Positions 1 through 5,967 of a stretch of 12,339 bases of DNA are shown here, piece by piece (within the stretch, counting starts at the first letter, position 1; each line of letters begins with the position of its first letter). The notes beneath the pieces were generated by a model. That model was not told where the DNA came from. It saw only the letters and a program-made list of their open reading frames with translations, and did not search any database. Made by a program: the position numbers and the translations under genes. Where the stretch lies: assembly GCA_033837965.1 (NCBI GenBank), contig JAJLLM010000078.1, positions 1 through 12,339 on the forward strand, in the 5' to 3' direction. The stretch comes from Pseudazoarcus pumilus_A. GTDB lineage: Bacteria > Pseudomonadota > Gammaproteobacteria > Burkholderiales > Rhodocyclaceae.

Positions 1-2130
1 GCGCGGGTAGTCGCCGTCGTTCATGCCGAGCAGGCAGACGTGGCGGAAGGGGATGGCGCGCATCGGCATCAGCGTGGCGAAGGTCACCGCGCCGGCGAAG
101 AAGCGCTGCGTGAGGCCGCCGGCGTCGAGCGCGCTCATCCAGTGCTCGGCCACCACCGCCAGCGGCAGCGGCTCGGTGAGCCCGGCCTCAAGGCAGGCGT
201 CGGCCCAGTCGGAGAGCGCGGTGTTGAGGCGCTCGACCGTCAGCGCGGCTTCTGCGTCGTCACCGGCGTCAAAGAAGTCGGCCAGCAGCTTTGCAAGGCG
301 TTCGCGCCATTGCTGCGGCGCGGCCGGCTCGCGCAAGTGCCGCCACGCGGCGTCCAGCCGCGACACGAGTTGCGCCAGCGGCCCGAGCAGCGCGGCATCC
401 AGCCCGCCGATCTCGCCGTGGGACTCGATGCCGTGCCAGGCCACGTCGCGCCCGGCGGCGTAGCCGAGCAACATGCGGCGCAGGCCGAACAGCCAGGTGA
501 GGTCGGCTGCGTCCGTGGGCGGCAGGTCGAGCGCGGCGCGGTGTTCGGCGTGCAGGCCCCAGCGCACGTTGGCGCCGCGAATCCAGCGCGCGAGCGTGGG
601 CAGGTCAGACTCATCCAGCCCAAAGCGGCGGCGCAGGGCCGGCACGTCGAGCAGGTCCAGCACCTCGCTGGCGGTGACGCGCGCATTGGGCAGGCCGAGC
701 AGCAATTCCAGCCCCTGCACCAGCGGATCGGTGGCGCGGCTGCCCTGGTCGGCCAGGCAATACGGGATGTGGCGCGCATCGTTTCGATCATGCAGGCCGA
801 ACACGGCGCGCACGTGCGGCGCGTAGGCGTCGATGTCCGGCACCATCACGATGATGTCGCGCGGCCGCAGATCGGGGTCGGCGTCGAAGGCGGCAAGCAG
901 CCGGTCGTGCAGGATCTCGACCTCGCGCTGCGGGCTGTGGGCGATATGGAACTGGATGGAATGGTCGTCCGGCGCCACCGCTGGCCAGCTCTCGCGCGTT
1001 TCGGCCAGCGGGCGCAGGTCGCGGATGTCGTCCTGCAGTTGCGCGAGCAGCGTGGCGCCACCGGTGGGCTCGAAGCGGTCGATGCGCTGGCCGATGCCGG
1101 CCAGCAGCTCGGCGTGTCGGCCGCGCGCGGTGGCGTCGTCATAGGAATCGAGCAGCGCGATGAAATCCCGCCCCTGCCGGCCCCAGGCAGCAAGCAGCGG
1201 CTGGGCGTGGGCGTGCAGCGCGTCTTCGGCGAGTTCTTCGGGGAAGCCGGCGCGGCGCTGCTGACGGCTGGCGCGCTCACGGCGCAGCAGCTCGCGCCCC
1301 TGCACGATGTCGGCCCAGTGGTGTTCGCAGGGGTTGTGCACGCACATCAGCACCTGCGACCAGCGCGCCATCGCCGCCAGCACTTCCTGCGACTGCTGCG
1401 GCAGCGAAGAGATGCCGAACACCAGCACGCGACGCGGCAGGCCGGGCGGGCGCGCGTCACCGGCCGATTCCACCACTTCCATGAAGCGCTCATGCACCGC
1501 CGCGCGGCCGCCCGTGGCGGGCAAGCCGGCATCCGCCAGATCGCGGCACAACGCCCGCCACAGCGCCGGCTGCCAGCGCTGGTCTGCGGGCAGAGCGTCG
1601 TGCCGGCCGAGCAGGTCCGGCAACACGTCCTCCCCCGCCGCCCAGGCCGCCAGCCAGTCCGCGCGGTACACCTGATATTGGTCAAACAGATCGGCCAACC
1701 GACCGGCCAACTGGAAGCGCTTGCGCGCGTCCGCATCGTCAGAAAGGAATCGCGCCAGCGGCGCATACGCCGGGTCTTGCAGCAGTTCCGGCAGCAAGCG
1801 CATCAACCGCCACACCAGCCGCGACTCATCCAGCGGCGAGGCCTCCGGCACCGCCGCCCGCCCCAGCACCGCGCGATACACCCGCCAGAAGAAACGCGAC
1901 GGCAGATCGAACCGCATCGCCGCCGCAATGCCGCAACCGCCCTCGCGCTCGTCTGCCAAGGCGAGGCGCAGCCACTGCGCGATACCGTTGCTCTGCACCA
2001 GCACCACCTCGTCCTCAAGCGGTGCCAACGGGTGATGCTTCATCCACGCCACCAACACGTCGCGCAGCGCCTCGGCACGGTTGCCGTGCACGAGGATCAG
2101 GCCGGGCGGAAGGTCTGGGGTGGCGGACAT
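1..2130 (-). CDS. recC: RecC, exodeoxyribonuclease V gamma chain (3' end outside window)
   Basis: RecC is the subunit of RecBCD that recognises Chi and splits DNA strands during double-strand break repair. The minus strand is open from the ATG at 2130 to position 1 (710 codons, no stop). E. coli RecC has about 1120 residues, so roughly the last third is missing. The start reads MSATPDLPPGLILVHGNRAE, followed by VVLVQSNGIAQWLRLALA and then FDLPSRFFWRVYRAVLG, matching the RecC N-terminus (E. coli VQSTGMAQWL). RHIPYCLADQ lies near codons 452-461, and the visible end is VCLLGMNDGDYPR, a RecC hallmark. No strong Shine-Dalgarno precedes the start, but the homology begins there. In relatives recB and recD usually follow; here they would lie beyond the left edge. 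It is transcribed away from fitAB. The family call is sure. Confidence 0.96.
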   Translation of the reverse strand, partial: MSATPDLPPGLILVHGNRAEALRDVLVAWMKHHPLAPLEDEVVLVQSNGIAQWLRLALADEREGGCGIAAAMRFDLPSRFFWRVYRAVLGRAAVPEASPLDESRLVWRLMRLLPELLQDPAYAPLARFLSDDADARKRFQLAGRLADLFDQYQVYRADWLAAWAAGEDVLPDLLGRHDALPADQRWQPALWRALCRDLADAGLPATGGRAAVHERFMEVVESAGDARPPGLPRRVLVFGISSLPQQSQEVLAAMARWSQVLMCVHNPCEHHWADIVQGRELLRRERASRQQRRAGFPEELAEDALHAHAQPLLAAWGRQGRDFIALLDSYDDATARGRHAELLAGIGQRIDRFEPTGGATLLAQLQDDIRDLRPLAETRESWPAVAPDDHSIQFHIAHSPQREVEILHDRLLAAFDADPDLRPRDIIVMVPDIDAYAPHVRAVFGLHDRNDARHIPYCLADQGSRATDPLVQGLELLLGLPNARVTASEVLDLLDVPALRRRFGLDESDLPTLARWIRGANVRWGLHAEHRAALDLPPTDAADLTWLFGLRRMLLGYAAGRDVAWHGIESHGEIGGLDAALLGPLAQLVSRLDAAWRHLREPAAPQQWRERLAKLLADFFDAGDDAEAALTVERLNTALSDWADACLEAGLTEPLPLAVVAEHWMSALDAGGLTQRFFAGAVTFATLMPMRAIPFRHVCLLGMNDGDYPR

Positions 2131-2206
2131 GCGCGAAGGATACCGGACATCCACGACAGGCCGTGTCGCGCGCCTGACGGCGGATGCGCTGGCCGCTTTC
2201 GGACCG

Positions 2207-2235
2207 TTGCAGAGTGACAGCACTCTGCCTAGAAT
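2207..2235 (+). promoter_or_regulatory. Sigma70-like promoter of the fitAB operon
   Basis: A -35-like TTGCAG (2207-2212) and a -10-like TAGAAT (2230-2235) are separated by exactly 17 bases, the optimal sigma70 spacing. Transcription would start near 2242, giving a leader of about 29 bases before the fitA ATG at 2271. The leader holds AGGAGG (2260-2265), five bases from the ATG. The spacer is almost filled by an inverted repeat, listed separately. The promoter is predicted from the sequence only. Confidence 0.75.
2209..2228. promoter_or_regulatory. Perfect inverted repeat in the fitAB promoter, likely FitA operator
   Basis: GCAGAGTG (2209-2216) and its exact reverse complement CACTCTGC (2221-2228) are separated by ACAG. 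The palindrome overlaps the end of the -35 box and stops one base before the -10 box. Ribbon-helix-helix antitoxins of the FitA/VapB type bind palindromes in their own promoters, with the toxin as co-repressor. A bound complex here would block RNA polymerase directly. The repeat is seen in the sequence; binding by FitA is inferred. Confidence 0.75.
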
Positions 2236-2270
2236 GCTTTCATTGATAGCGCAAAGCACAGGAGGCCGAC

Positions 2271-2525
2271 ATGGCGACTGTTACCGTCAGAAACCTGCCA
2301 GACGAGGTGCATCGCGCGCTTCGTGTGCGCGCAGCAACGCACGGGCGCAGCACCGAGGCTGAAATTCGCAGCATTCTCGAATCAACCGTTCACCCGCCGG
2401 AGCGGATTCGCCTAGGCACGGCCCTGGGCGAGCTGGGCCGCCGCGTCGGGCTGACCGATGACGACATCGCAGCCATCGAGAAGGTAAGCGACAAGACCCC
2501 GGCCGACCCTGTGAGCTTCGAATGA
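2271..2525 (+). CDS. fitA: FitA-like ribbon-helix-helix antitoxin
   Basis: This 84-residue antitoxin should neutralise the PIN toxin encoded next to it and repress their shared promoter. Residues 2-41 form the ribbon-helix-helix DNA-binding part: a short strand (ATVTVRNLP), then helices with HRALRVRAATHGRSTEAEIR, the typical FitA/StbC pattern. The C-terminal half (about 45-84, ending DPVSFE) is acidic and would wrap around the toxin. The ATG has a strong AGGAGG five bases upstream. The stop overlaps the toxin start in an ATGA, indicating translational coupling. Its base composition matches the chromosome and it lies on the plus strand with its own promoter, so it is not part of the minus-strand cassette-like array beside it. 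The family is clear; the symbol follows the Neisseria FitAB prototype. Confidence 0.92.
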   Translation: MATVTVRNLPDEVHRALRVRAATHGRSTEAEIRSILESTVHPPERIRLGTALGELGRRVGLTDDDIAAIEKVSDKTPADPVSFE

Positions 2526-2944
2526 TCGTCCTGGATACAAATGTCGTTTCCGAGGCGATGAAAGCGGCGCCGAATCCCGCCGTGCTGGCGTGGCTGGATG
2601 AGCAGGCGGCCGAAACCCTCTACCTTTCCAGCGTCACGCTTGCCGAACTGCTGTTCGGCATCGGCGCCCTGCCATCCGGCCGGCGCAAGGATGCGCTGAA
2701 CCAAACGCTGGATGGCCTGCTGGAGTTGTTCGCGGATCGCGTGCTCCCTTTTGACACCGACGCAGCCCGGAACTACGCCGAGCTGGCCGTTTCCGCCCGA
2801 GCGGCCGGTAAGGGCTTCCCCACACCAGACGGCTATATCGCCGCCATCGCGAAGGCTCGCGGCTTCACCGTCGCCACGCGCGACGTTGCGCCGTTCCAGG
2901 CGGCGGGCCTCAACGTCATCAATCCGTGGGAAACAACTCAGTAG
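2522..2944 (+). CDS. fitB: FitB/VapC-type PIN-domain ribonuclease toxin
   Basis: A 140-residue PIN-domain toxin, expected to cleave RNA in a metal-dependent way when the antitoxin is degraded. The whole protein is one PIN domain. The acidic residues are all visible: D5 in IVLDTNVVSE, E42 in LAELLFG, D103 in FPTPDGYIAAIA, and D121 in ATRDVAPF, nearly the same numbering as gonococcal FitB. The C-terminus NVINPWE is typical of the family. Its start overlaps the antitoxin stop by four bases. With all four acidic residues and normal length, the toxin looks intact. A palindromic repeat begins immediately after the stop and may help end transcription. RNA target not predictable. Confidence 0.93.
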   Translation: MIVLDTNVVSEAMKAAPNPAVLAWLDEQAAETLYLSSVTLAELLFGIGALPSGRRKDALNQTLDGLLELFADRVLPFDTDAARNYAELAVSARAAGKGFPTPDGYIAAIAKARGFTVATRDVAPFQAAGLNVINPWETTQ

Positions 2945-2970
2945 GTGAAAAGGGGTCTGACCCCTTTAAC
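2945..2970. repeat. GGGGTCTGACCCC palindromic repeat, copy 1 (possible fitAB terminator)
   Basis: AAAGGGGTC (2949-2957) and GACCCCTTT (2959-2967) are perfect 9-base arms around a single T. The element starts at the fitB stop, so as RNA it could form a hairpin, though it lacks a real U-tract. It is the best palindrome of three related copies in this window (others near 4980 and 5167), all sharing GAAAAGGGG followed by CTG and a C-run. Its right end merges with the last attC-like palindrome. It resembles dispersed short palindromic repeats of many proteobacteria; what mobilises it is unknown to me. Confidence 0.7.
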
Positions 2971-3022
2971 TCCACCGGATAGACGCCGCAGGCGGCCAGC
3001 CCGGTGGAACGGAGGGTTATAC
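2964..3022 (-). other. attC-like site after the 3024-3893 gene, left end merged with a repeat
   Basis: On the minus strand it begins GTATAAC (3022-3016), one base after the stop codon of the upstream gene, close to the consensus RYYYAAC (one mismatch). Eight-base arms TCCACCGG and CCGGTGGA pair perfectly around a loop that holds its own GCCGC-CT-GCGGC hairpin. The other end reads GTTAAAG (2970-2964; last base off consensus), directly abutting the arm, whereas seven bases separate arm and box on the first side. The asymmetry suggests that the GGGGTC repeat has replaced the true R' end. Confidence 0.5.
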
Positions 3023-3023
3023 G

Positions 3024-3893
3024 TCATCGGTGATTTGTAGCAAGAGCCCATTGAACACCACTGAGCTCTCTAAAAATCCCCATCGACAACATGGAGAAGA
3101 ACAGAGGAAATCTCTCAATCTCGGCCTCGACATAGCCCTGAATCTCGCTTCGGTATGCTTTGCCAAGCGAGTCATTCTCCATGACAACAGTTCGCACCTC
3201 CGTTGCAAACTGGACTACGAGTTCTGAATTCTCGGCAGCCTGTGTGCTTTCCAGTTGTTCTAGCCGAGCAAGCAAGTCAAATTGCTCCAGCCGCTCTGGT
3301 TCGCTGCAAGCAATGGAGTGTGTTCCTGCTTTTATGTACGTATTTCTGTGGTGCCCGGTTAGGTCACAGGCTGGTCTAAAATTGGTATTTTCGATGAGGC
3401 ATCCGCGTTTTTTGGCATGTATAAGATCGTTTACATCCTCTAATGCCGGAGATGCGTAAAGCACAATCGCCTTACCACCAAACTTTGAAGCGAGGTGCGC
3501 AAGTAGTTCTTGCTGCTCTTGGTAAATTTCATACCTGAAATATTTTTGATTCCAGTGCGACCACTCCGAACCACGCTTGGAGGTAATTAGTTCTGGCCGC
3601 TTATATTGAAATAAAAGATTGGACTTAATGCTTGGAATGTTCTTGATCTCTCGACCAAGATGCATCTCCATTTCGTCTGCGACTTCACGCAGATCTACTC
3701 CTTCATATGGAAGGCGGAATAAGTAAGGATAGCCAAGATGCCACCAAAGCCAACGGCTTCGAGAAAAGCCTGAAGCGTCTGCACCAATACCACCTTCTTG
3801 CACCTGCCCAAACGGAAAGTAAATCGATGTTCGTCGGTCAAGTTCGGTGTTGAAATAACTCTCAAACGTCTTTTCTTCGTATCTTGGCTGCAT
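3024..3893 (-). CDS. Uncharacterised protein, possible PD-(D/E)XK-like core, cassette-encoded
   Basis: I do not recognise a named family. From the ATG at 3893 the product has 289 residues; an in-frame GTG at 3956 would add 21, but that extension runs through an attC-like palindrome, so 3893 is preferred. Features (preferred numbering): EGGIGAD at 33-39; LFQYKRPE at 94-101, which fits the QxK variant of a PD-(D/E)XK nuclease motif; then YFRYEIYQEQQELLAHL and AIVLYASPAL, a conserved-looking block around 118-150; and a helical, Glu-rich C-terminus (about 200-265). The Asp and QxK are 57 residues apart, longer than usual, so a nuclease role is only a guess. No signal peptide or membrane segment. 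It is AT-rich relative to the flanks. The upstream cassette encodes a SIR2-like protein; the two may act together or simply be neighbours. Its TGA lies one base from the next attC-like box. Confidence 0.75.
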   Translation of the reverse strand: MQPRYEEKTFESYFNTELDRRTSIYFPFGQVQEGGIGADASGFSRSRWLWWHLGYPYLFRLPYEGVDLREVADEMEMHLGREIKNIPSIKSNLLFQYKRPELITSKRGSEWSHWNQKYFRYEIYQEQQELLAHLASKFGGKAIVLYASPALEDVNDLIHAKKRGCLIENTNFRPACDLTGHHRNTYIKAGTHSIACSEPERLEQFDLLARLEQLESTQAAENSELVVQFATEVRTVVMENDSLGKAYRSEIQGYVEAEIERFPLFFSMLSMGIFRELSGVQWALATNHR

Positions 3894-3918
3894 GTTTAGG
3901 CTCGGCAGGGGCCATGAC

Positions 3919-3979
3919 GCATAACGCCCGTGTAATAGGCGCGAGATTGCGAGCACCCTAATTGACGTGTTGGTTAAAG
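3919..3979 (-). other. attC-like site between the SIR2-like gene and the next cassette
   Basis: On the minus strand the SIR2-like gene's TAG (3983-3981) is followed after one base by CTTTAAC (3979-3973; RYYYAAC with one mismatch), and the element ends GGGC-GTTATGC (3925-3919), a form seen at the end of Vibrio-type attC sites. The arms CGTCAATTAGG and CCTATTACACG pair imperfectly, as attC arms do, around a loop of about 17 bases. Total length is 61 bases, within the short attC class. The next gene's preferred ATG is 25 bases further on. Confidence 0.6.
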
Positions 3980-3980
3980 G

Positions 3981-4943
3981 CTACCACGCGGTGAAATCTA
4001 AAATACTCTCCAAACGAACAAGATCAAATCGAGGAAAACCCACTTTTTCCTCCCAATACCTTCTTCTGTCGCGCTCCTCACCGGAACCATCCCACTCCAC
4101 GACGAGAAGTTCTTTTTCTTCTTTTCTCAGCTTTATTCTTTCGTTTAGATGTTCATCAAGGCCCGAGTAGCCAAAAAGTACGACTTGATCTGACTCTTCA
4201 AAAGCCTTCTCCAGCCTTCGCCAATAAGAAGAAAGTATATGAGAGGAACCGATAATAAGCGGTTTGTGCTTAACATGAGCCAACACGATATGGGATTCTT
4301 CTTCTGGATCTAGAAAATCCCTACCCGCTCTCATAACCTTATTATTCCCAATAAAAAGTGGCGATCCGTGAAGATGCATGTACCATCCGTGACGTTTAAT
4401 GTTGCGCCGATCGAGATGCTCTTCATCGAACCCCGTTGAGGCCCAAAATCCATCAATTAGCGGGCCATTATAGCCATCAAGAACCCCTTTTGATTTAAAG
4501 CCGTCGTATAACAAATTATCGTAATTGAGTGTGACCACATGAGATTTTGTGCTTTTTATATAATCTGAAAGCGGCTCTAGAAACTCATTGGGCAGCTCTG
4601 AATTTGAACGATGAAAGTGCAATGCAACTTCATGAATATACTTTTTGAACGCTGACGGTAACTGCTTGGCTGGCGGTGATACCCAGGATGTGCCGCCGAC
4701 CTCGAAGTTGCATAGAAACTCCGTAGCGACAATGGCAACTTGAAGTTGATCAAGTTGATCTTCTGAGCAAGGAGGGGTTTCTTCGGTAGTGCCTTTAATC
4801 GCACTTAGGATAAGGCTCTTATGCTCCTTGCTCAAGTGATCAGTGTCATTCCACACACTCGTCAATCCGTTGCCTAGTGAAAAGTACTCGGGATCTAAAG
4901 CCAACCCCATTCCATTCCCAAAAATAAGTAGTGACCTTGACAT
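3981..4943 (-). CDS. SIR2-like domain protein, probable NAD-dependent defence effector
   Basis: A 320-residue protein of the SIR2-like superfamily (DUF4917/SIR2_2-like), whose defence members cleave NAD+ to stop phage growth. The N-terminus LLIFGNGMGLALD (5-17) is the Rossmann nucleotide loop. VVTLNYDNLLYDG (136-148) carries the Asn-Tyr-Asp of SIR2-like NADases (N140), and MHLHGSPLF (189-197) supplies the catalytic-type His (H190/H192). VLFGYSGLDEHLN (255-267) is the late conserved motif. No zinc-binding cysteines and no fused sensor domain are present, so it is not a protein deacetylase in architecture and would need a partner or trigger. A weak AAGGG lies six bases before the ATG. It is AT-rich and flanked on both sides by attC-like sites, so it looks like a single mobile cassette. 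Family call firm; NADase activity and defence role inferred. Confidence 0.85.
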   Translation of the reverse strand: MSRSLLIFGNGMGLALDPEYFSLGNGLTSVWNDTDHLSKEHKSLILSAIKGTTEETPPCSEDQLDQLQVAIVATEFLCNFEVGGTSWVSPPAKQLPSAFKKYIHEVALHFHRSNSELPNEFLEPLSDYIKSTKSHVVTLNYDNLLYDGFKSKGVLDGYNGPLIDGFWASTGFDEEHLDRRNIKRHGWYMHLHGSPLFIGNNKVMRAGRDFLDPEEESHIVLAHVKHKPLIIGSSHILSSYWRRLEKAFEESDQVVLFGYSGLDEHLNERIKLRKEEKELLVVEWDGSGEERDRRRYWEEKVGFPRFDLVRLESILDFTAW

Positions 4944-4979
4944 GAACCAACCCTTGCAACTTTAACGTTGGAGGAAATA

Positions 4980-5013
4980 GCGAAAAGGGGCCTGACCCCC
5001 AATTAACCCCTTT
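4980..5013. repeat. GGGGTC palindromic repeat, copy 2
   Basis: GCGAAAAGGGGCCTGACCCC followed by CAATTAACCCCTTTG. It matches copy 1 in GAAAAGGGG and CTGACCCC, with the palindrome spoiled by a C for T, and shares the AATTA tail with copy 3. It sits in the leader of the SIR2-like gene, between the attC-like site ending at 5037 and the ATG at 4943. It is probably an inserted repeat rather than a regulatory site. The rest of the 4944-5036 gap shows only a weak ribosome binding site. Confidence 0.65.
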
Positions 5014-5036
5014 GCTTCACGAATTCTCCCTAGAAC

Positions 5037-5104
5037 ACTTAACGACCAAGCTAAACTGCAGGCCCGCCGGAGGCAGAACTGTCCGCTTGAGCGCTTTGCT
5101 GGGC
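5037..5104 (-). other. attC-like site upstream of the SIR2-like cassette
   Basis: The best attC candidate in the window, 68 bases. On the plus strand it begins ACTTAAC (5037-5043, perfect RYYYAAC) and ends GCTGGGC (5098-5104, GTTRRRY with one mismatch). Inside, CAAGC (5047-5051) pairs with GCTTG (5085-5089) as L-boxes, and CTGC/GCAG arms flank a GCCGGAGGC core. Read on the minus strand the R' box is a perfect GTTAAGT, after which the SIR2-like cassette begins. The downstream ATG is about 93 bases away because copy 2 of the GGGGTC repeat lies between. Confidence 0.65.
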
Positions 5105-5131
5105 CTGGCGCTCTCTTTGCCACTGCTCTCG

Positions 5132-5166
5132 CCTAACCTGTGCTTTCGCGCTCTCTTCTGCACGGC
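5132..5166 (-). other. Truncated attC-like site cut by a palindromic repeat
   Basis: GCCTAAC at 5132-5138 (minus strand GTTAGGC) is a perfect attC core box. Next to it GTGC and GCAC pair around a 16-base loop, after which the GGGGTC repeat copy 3 begins where the other half of the site would be expected. This would be the attC of the HEPN-like cassette, with its gene-side half replaced. The 27 bases between this box and the next site hold no gene. A 10-base word GCGCTCTCTT occurs twice here, at 5108 and 5148. Confidence 0.4.
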
Positions 5167-5213
5167 GGTGAAAAGGGGTCTGCCCCCAATTACCTTTGGA
5201 CCCCAATTACCTT
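5167..5213. repeat. GGGGTC palindromic repeat, copy 3, with internal 13-base duplication
   Basis: GGTGAAAAGGGGTCTG matches copy 1 base for base, then CCCCAATTACCTT occurs twice (5184-5196 and 5201-5213). The second unit contains the TAA stop (5209-5207) of the minus-strand gene, so the last few codons of that gene lie at or in the repeat junction and may not be ancestral. The tandem unit may reflect slippage or a double insertion. Confidence 0.65.
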
Positions 5214-5902
5214 CGTTCGCTCAACCTCAGATCCATGAATGAAAGGGTCGCTGGCAGCCACTTCTGGATCAAATCGCGCTCCGCCTGCTGCATAGTCACC
5301 CACATGGCGAGTTCCCGTTGAAGACTGTCCTGCTCCCTGCAGACAAGGACGCGCGTCGCATTACCCTTGTCAAGTCCGCACCAGCCCCCGAAGTAAACGG
5401 TTAGAAAAGCCGTGGCTGCTTCCGCCACATTCGCCCCATCTTCATGCGTCCACTCCCGATTGTCGAGCGCAATCCCGAGCGCCTTCGCGGCACCGTAGTC
5501 CACATACTGCTCACCCCCTACTCCGGCGACCGAGCCGGGTTTCAACTTGGGATGGACGATATGATCGCGGAGCCTTAGCACGTCGGCAGCCAGTTCAGTT
5601 TCGCGACAGCCACGGTCAATGTGCTTGCCCGTCCGAGAGAATAGGTAATAGTCGAGCTTGGAAAGCGTGGGCAGCCTGTCTAGTTCTTCGAGGAGACGTG
5701 CCGGGAGGGACAGTGAGCCGAGGCAACTGTTGGACACGCACTCAAGTAGCAGCGCTGCGTTGGTAATTGCGGATCGAGCAAATGCACTACCCAGCCATGT
5801 CCCATTATTTTTCTCGCTCTGCTCCAAGAGCACCGCAATATCCACAACGAGCGCAAGAGCCCGCTGATCGACGAAATGAATGTCTTGCGCGCGCTTTGGC
5901 AT
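5207..5902 (-). CDS. Uncharacterised protein with HEPN-like R-x4-H motif, cassette-encoded
   Basis: A 231-residue protein of no family that I can name. The N-terminal part is helical; VLRLRDHIVHPKLKP (about 108-122) contains R112-D-H-I-V-H117, the R-x4-H pattern typical of HEPN domains, many of which are RNases in toxin-antitoxin or abortive-infection systems. The surrounding helices (DQRALALVVDIAVLLEQSE, SAITNAALLLECVSN) fit an all-helical HEPN bundle. There is no nucleotidyltransferase partner beside it, so function is open. The ATG follows the box GTTAGAC after only three bases and lacks a Shine-Dalgarno, as is common for integron cassettes. The stop codon falls inside a repeat, so the C-terminus (MDLRLSERR) may be altered. 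GC content is nearer to the host than that of the SIR2-like gene. Confidence 0.75.
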   Translation of the reverse strand: MPKRAQDIHFVDQRALALVVDIAVLLEQSEKNNGTWLGSAFARSAITNAALLLECVSNSCLGSLSLPARLLEELDRLPTLSKLDYYLFSRTGKHIDRGCRETELAADVLRLRDHIVHPKLKPGSVAGVGGEQYVDYGAAKALGIALDNREWTHEDGANVAEAATAFLTVYFGGWCGLDKGNATRVLVCREQDSLQRELAMWVTMQQAERDLIQKWLPATLSFMDLRLSERR

Positions 5903-5905
5903 GAG

Positions 5906-5967
5906 GTCTAACGAAGAAATGAGGGGCCTGCGAGGCTTTTCACGCAGGTCCGCTGCGCGCGTTCAGC
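5906..5967 (-). other. Possible attC-like site at the yefM end
   Basis: On the plus strand, GTCTAAC (5906-5912, perfect RYYYAAC) is followed by a hairpin of CCTGCG (5927-5932) and CGCAGG (5943-5948), extendable by three pairs including one G-T, with a 10-base loop. A degenerate GTTCAGC (5961-5967) could be the partner box. The outer arms pair poorly, so this is the weakest full-length candidate. The yefM stop lies inside the GTTAGAC box and the HEPN-like gene starts just past it. Confidence 0.4.

Larger units (their letters stand above)
2964..5967 (-). mobile_element. Integron gene-cassette array remnant without integrase (CALIN-like), candidate
   Basis: Minus-strand genes here alternate with attC-like palindromes. 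Reading down the minus strand: a yefM end, a box GTTAGAC, a HEPN-like gene, GTTAGGC, a 68-base attC-like site ending GTTAAGT, a SIR2-like gene, an attC-like site ending GTTATGC, a second unknown gene, and a last partial site beginning GTATAAC. Two genes stop one base before an RYYYAAC-like box; one gene starts three bases after a GTTRRRY box. All cassette genes share one orientation and lack obvious promoters of their own. No tyrosine recombinase (IntI) gene or attI is visible. GTTRRRY alone is short and occurs by chance; the argument rests on pairing, spacing from stops, and tandem repetition. Cargo (antitoxin, SIR2-like, HEPN-like) fits chromosomal integrons. Confidence 0.6.

Noticed and set aside
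40..2217. Long plus-strand open frame over the recC region
   Set aside because: It is antisense to a clear RecC reading frame; the product is rich in Arg, His, Gln and Ala with no family resemblance, as expected from GC-rich antisense DNA.
3874..3915. ATG at 3915 just after the GTTATGC box
   Set aside because: It is in another frame from the main gene and reaches a stop after about 17 codons, so it cannot be the gene start; at most a tiny leader.
3894..3956. N-terminal extension of the 3024-3893 gene from the GTG at 3956
   Set aside because: These codons lie within the attC-like palindrome and lack a proper ribosome binding site; the ATG at 3893 is the simpler start.
5012..5242. Small plus-strand open frame (76 codons) in the 4944-5206 gap
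   Set aside because: It is made of attC-like palindrome and repeat sequence, has no ribosome binding site and runs into the antisense of the HEPN-like gene.
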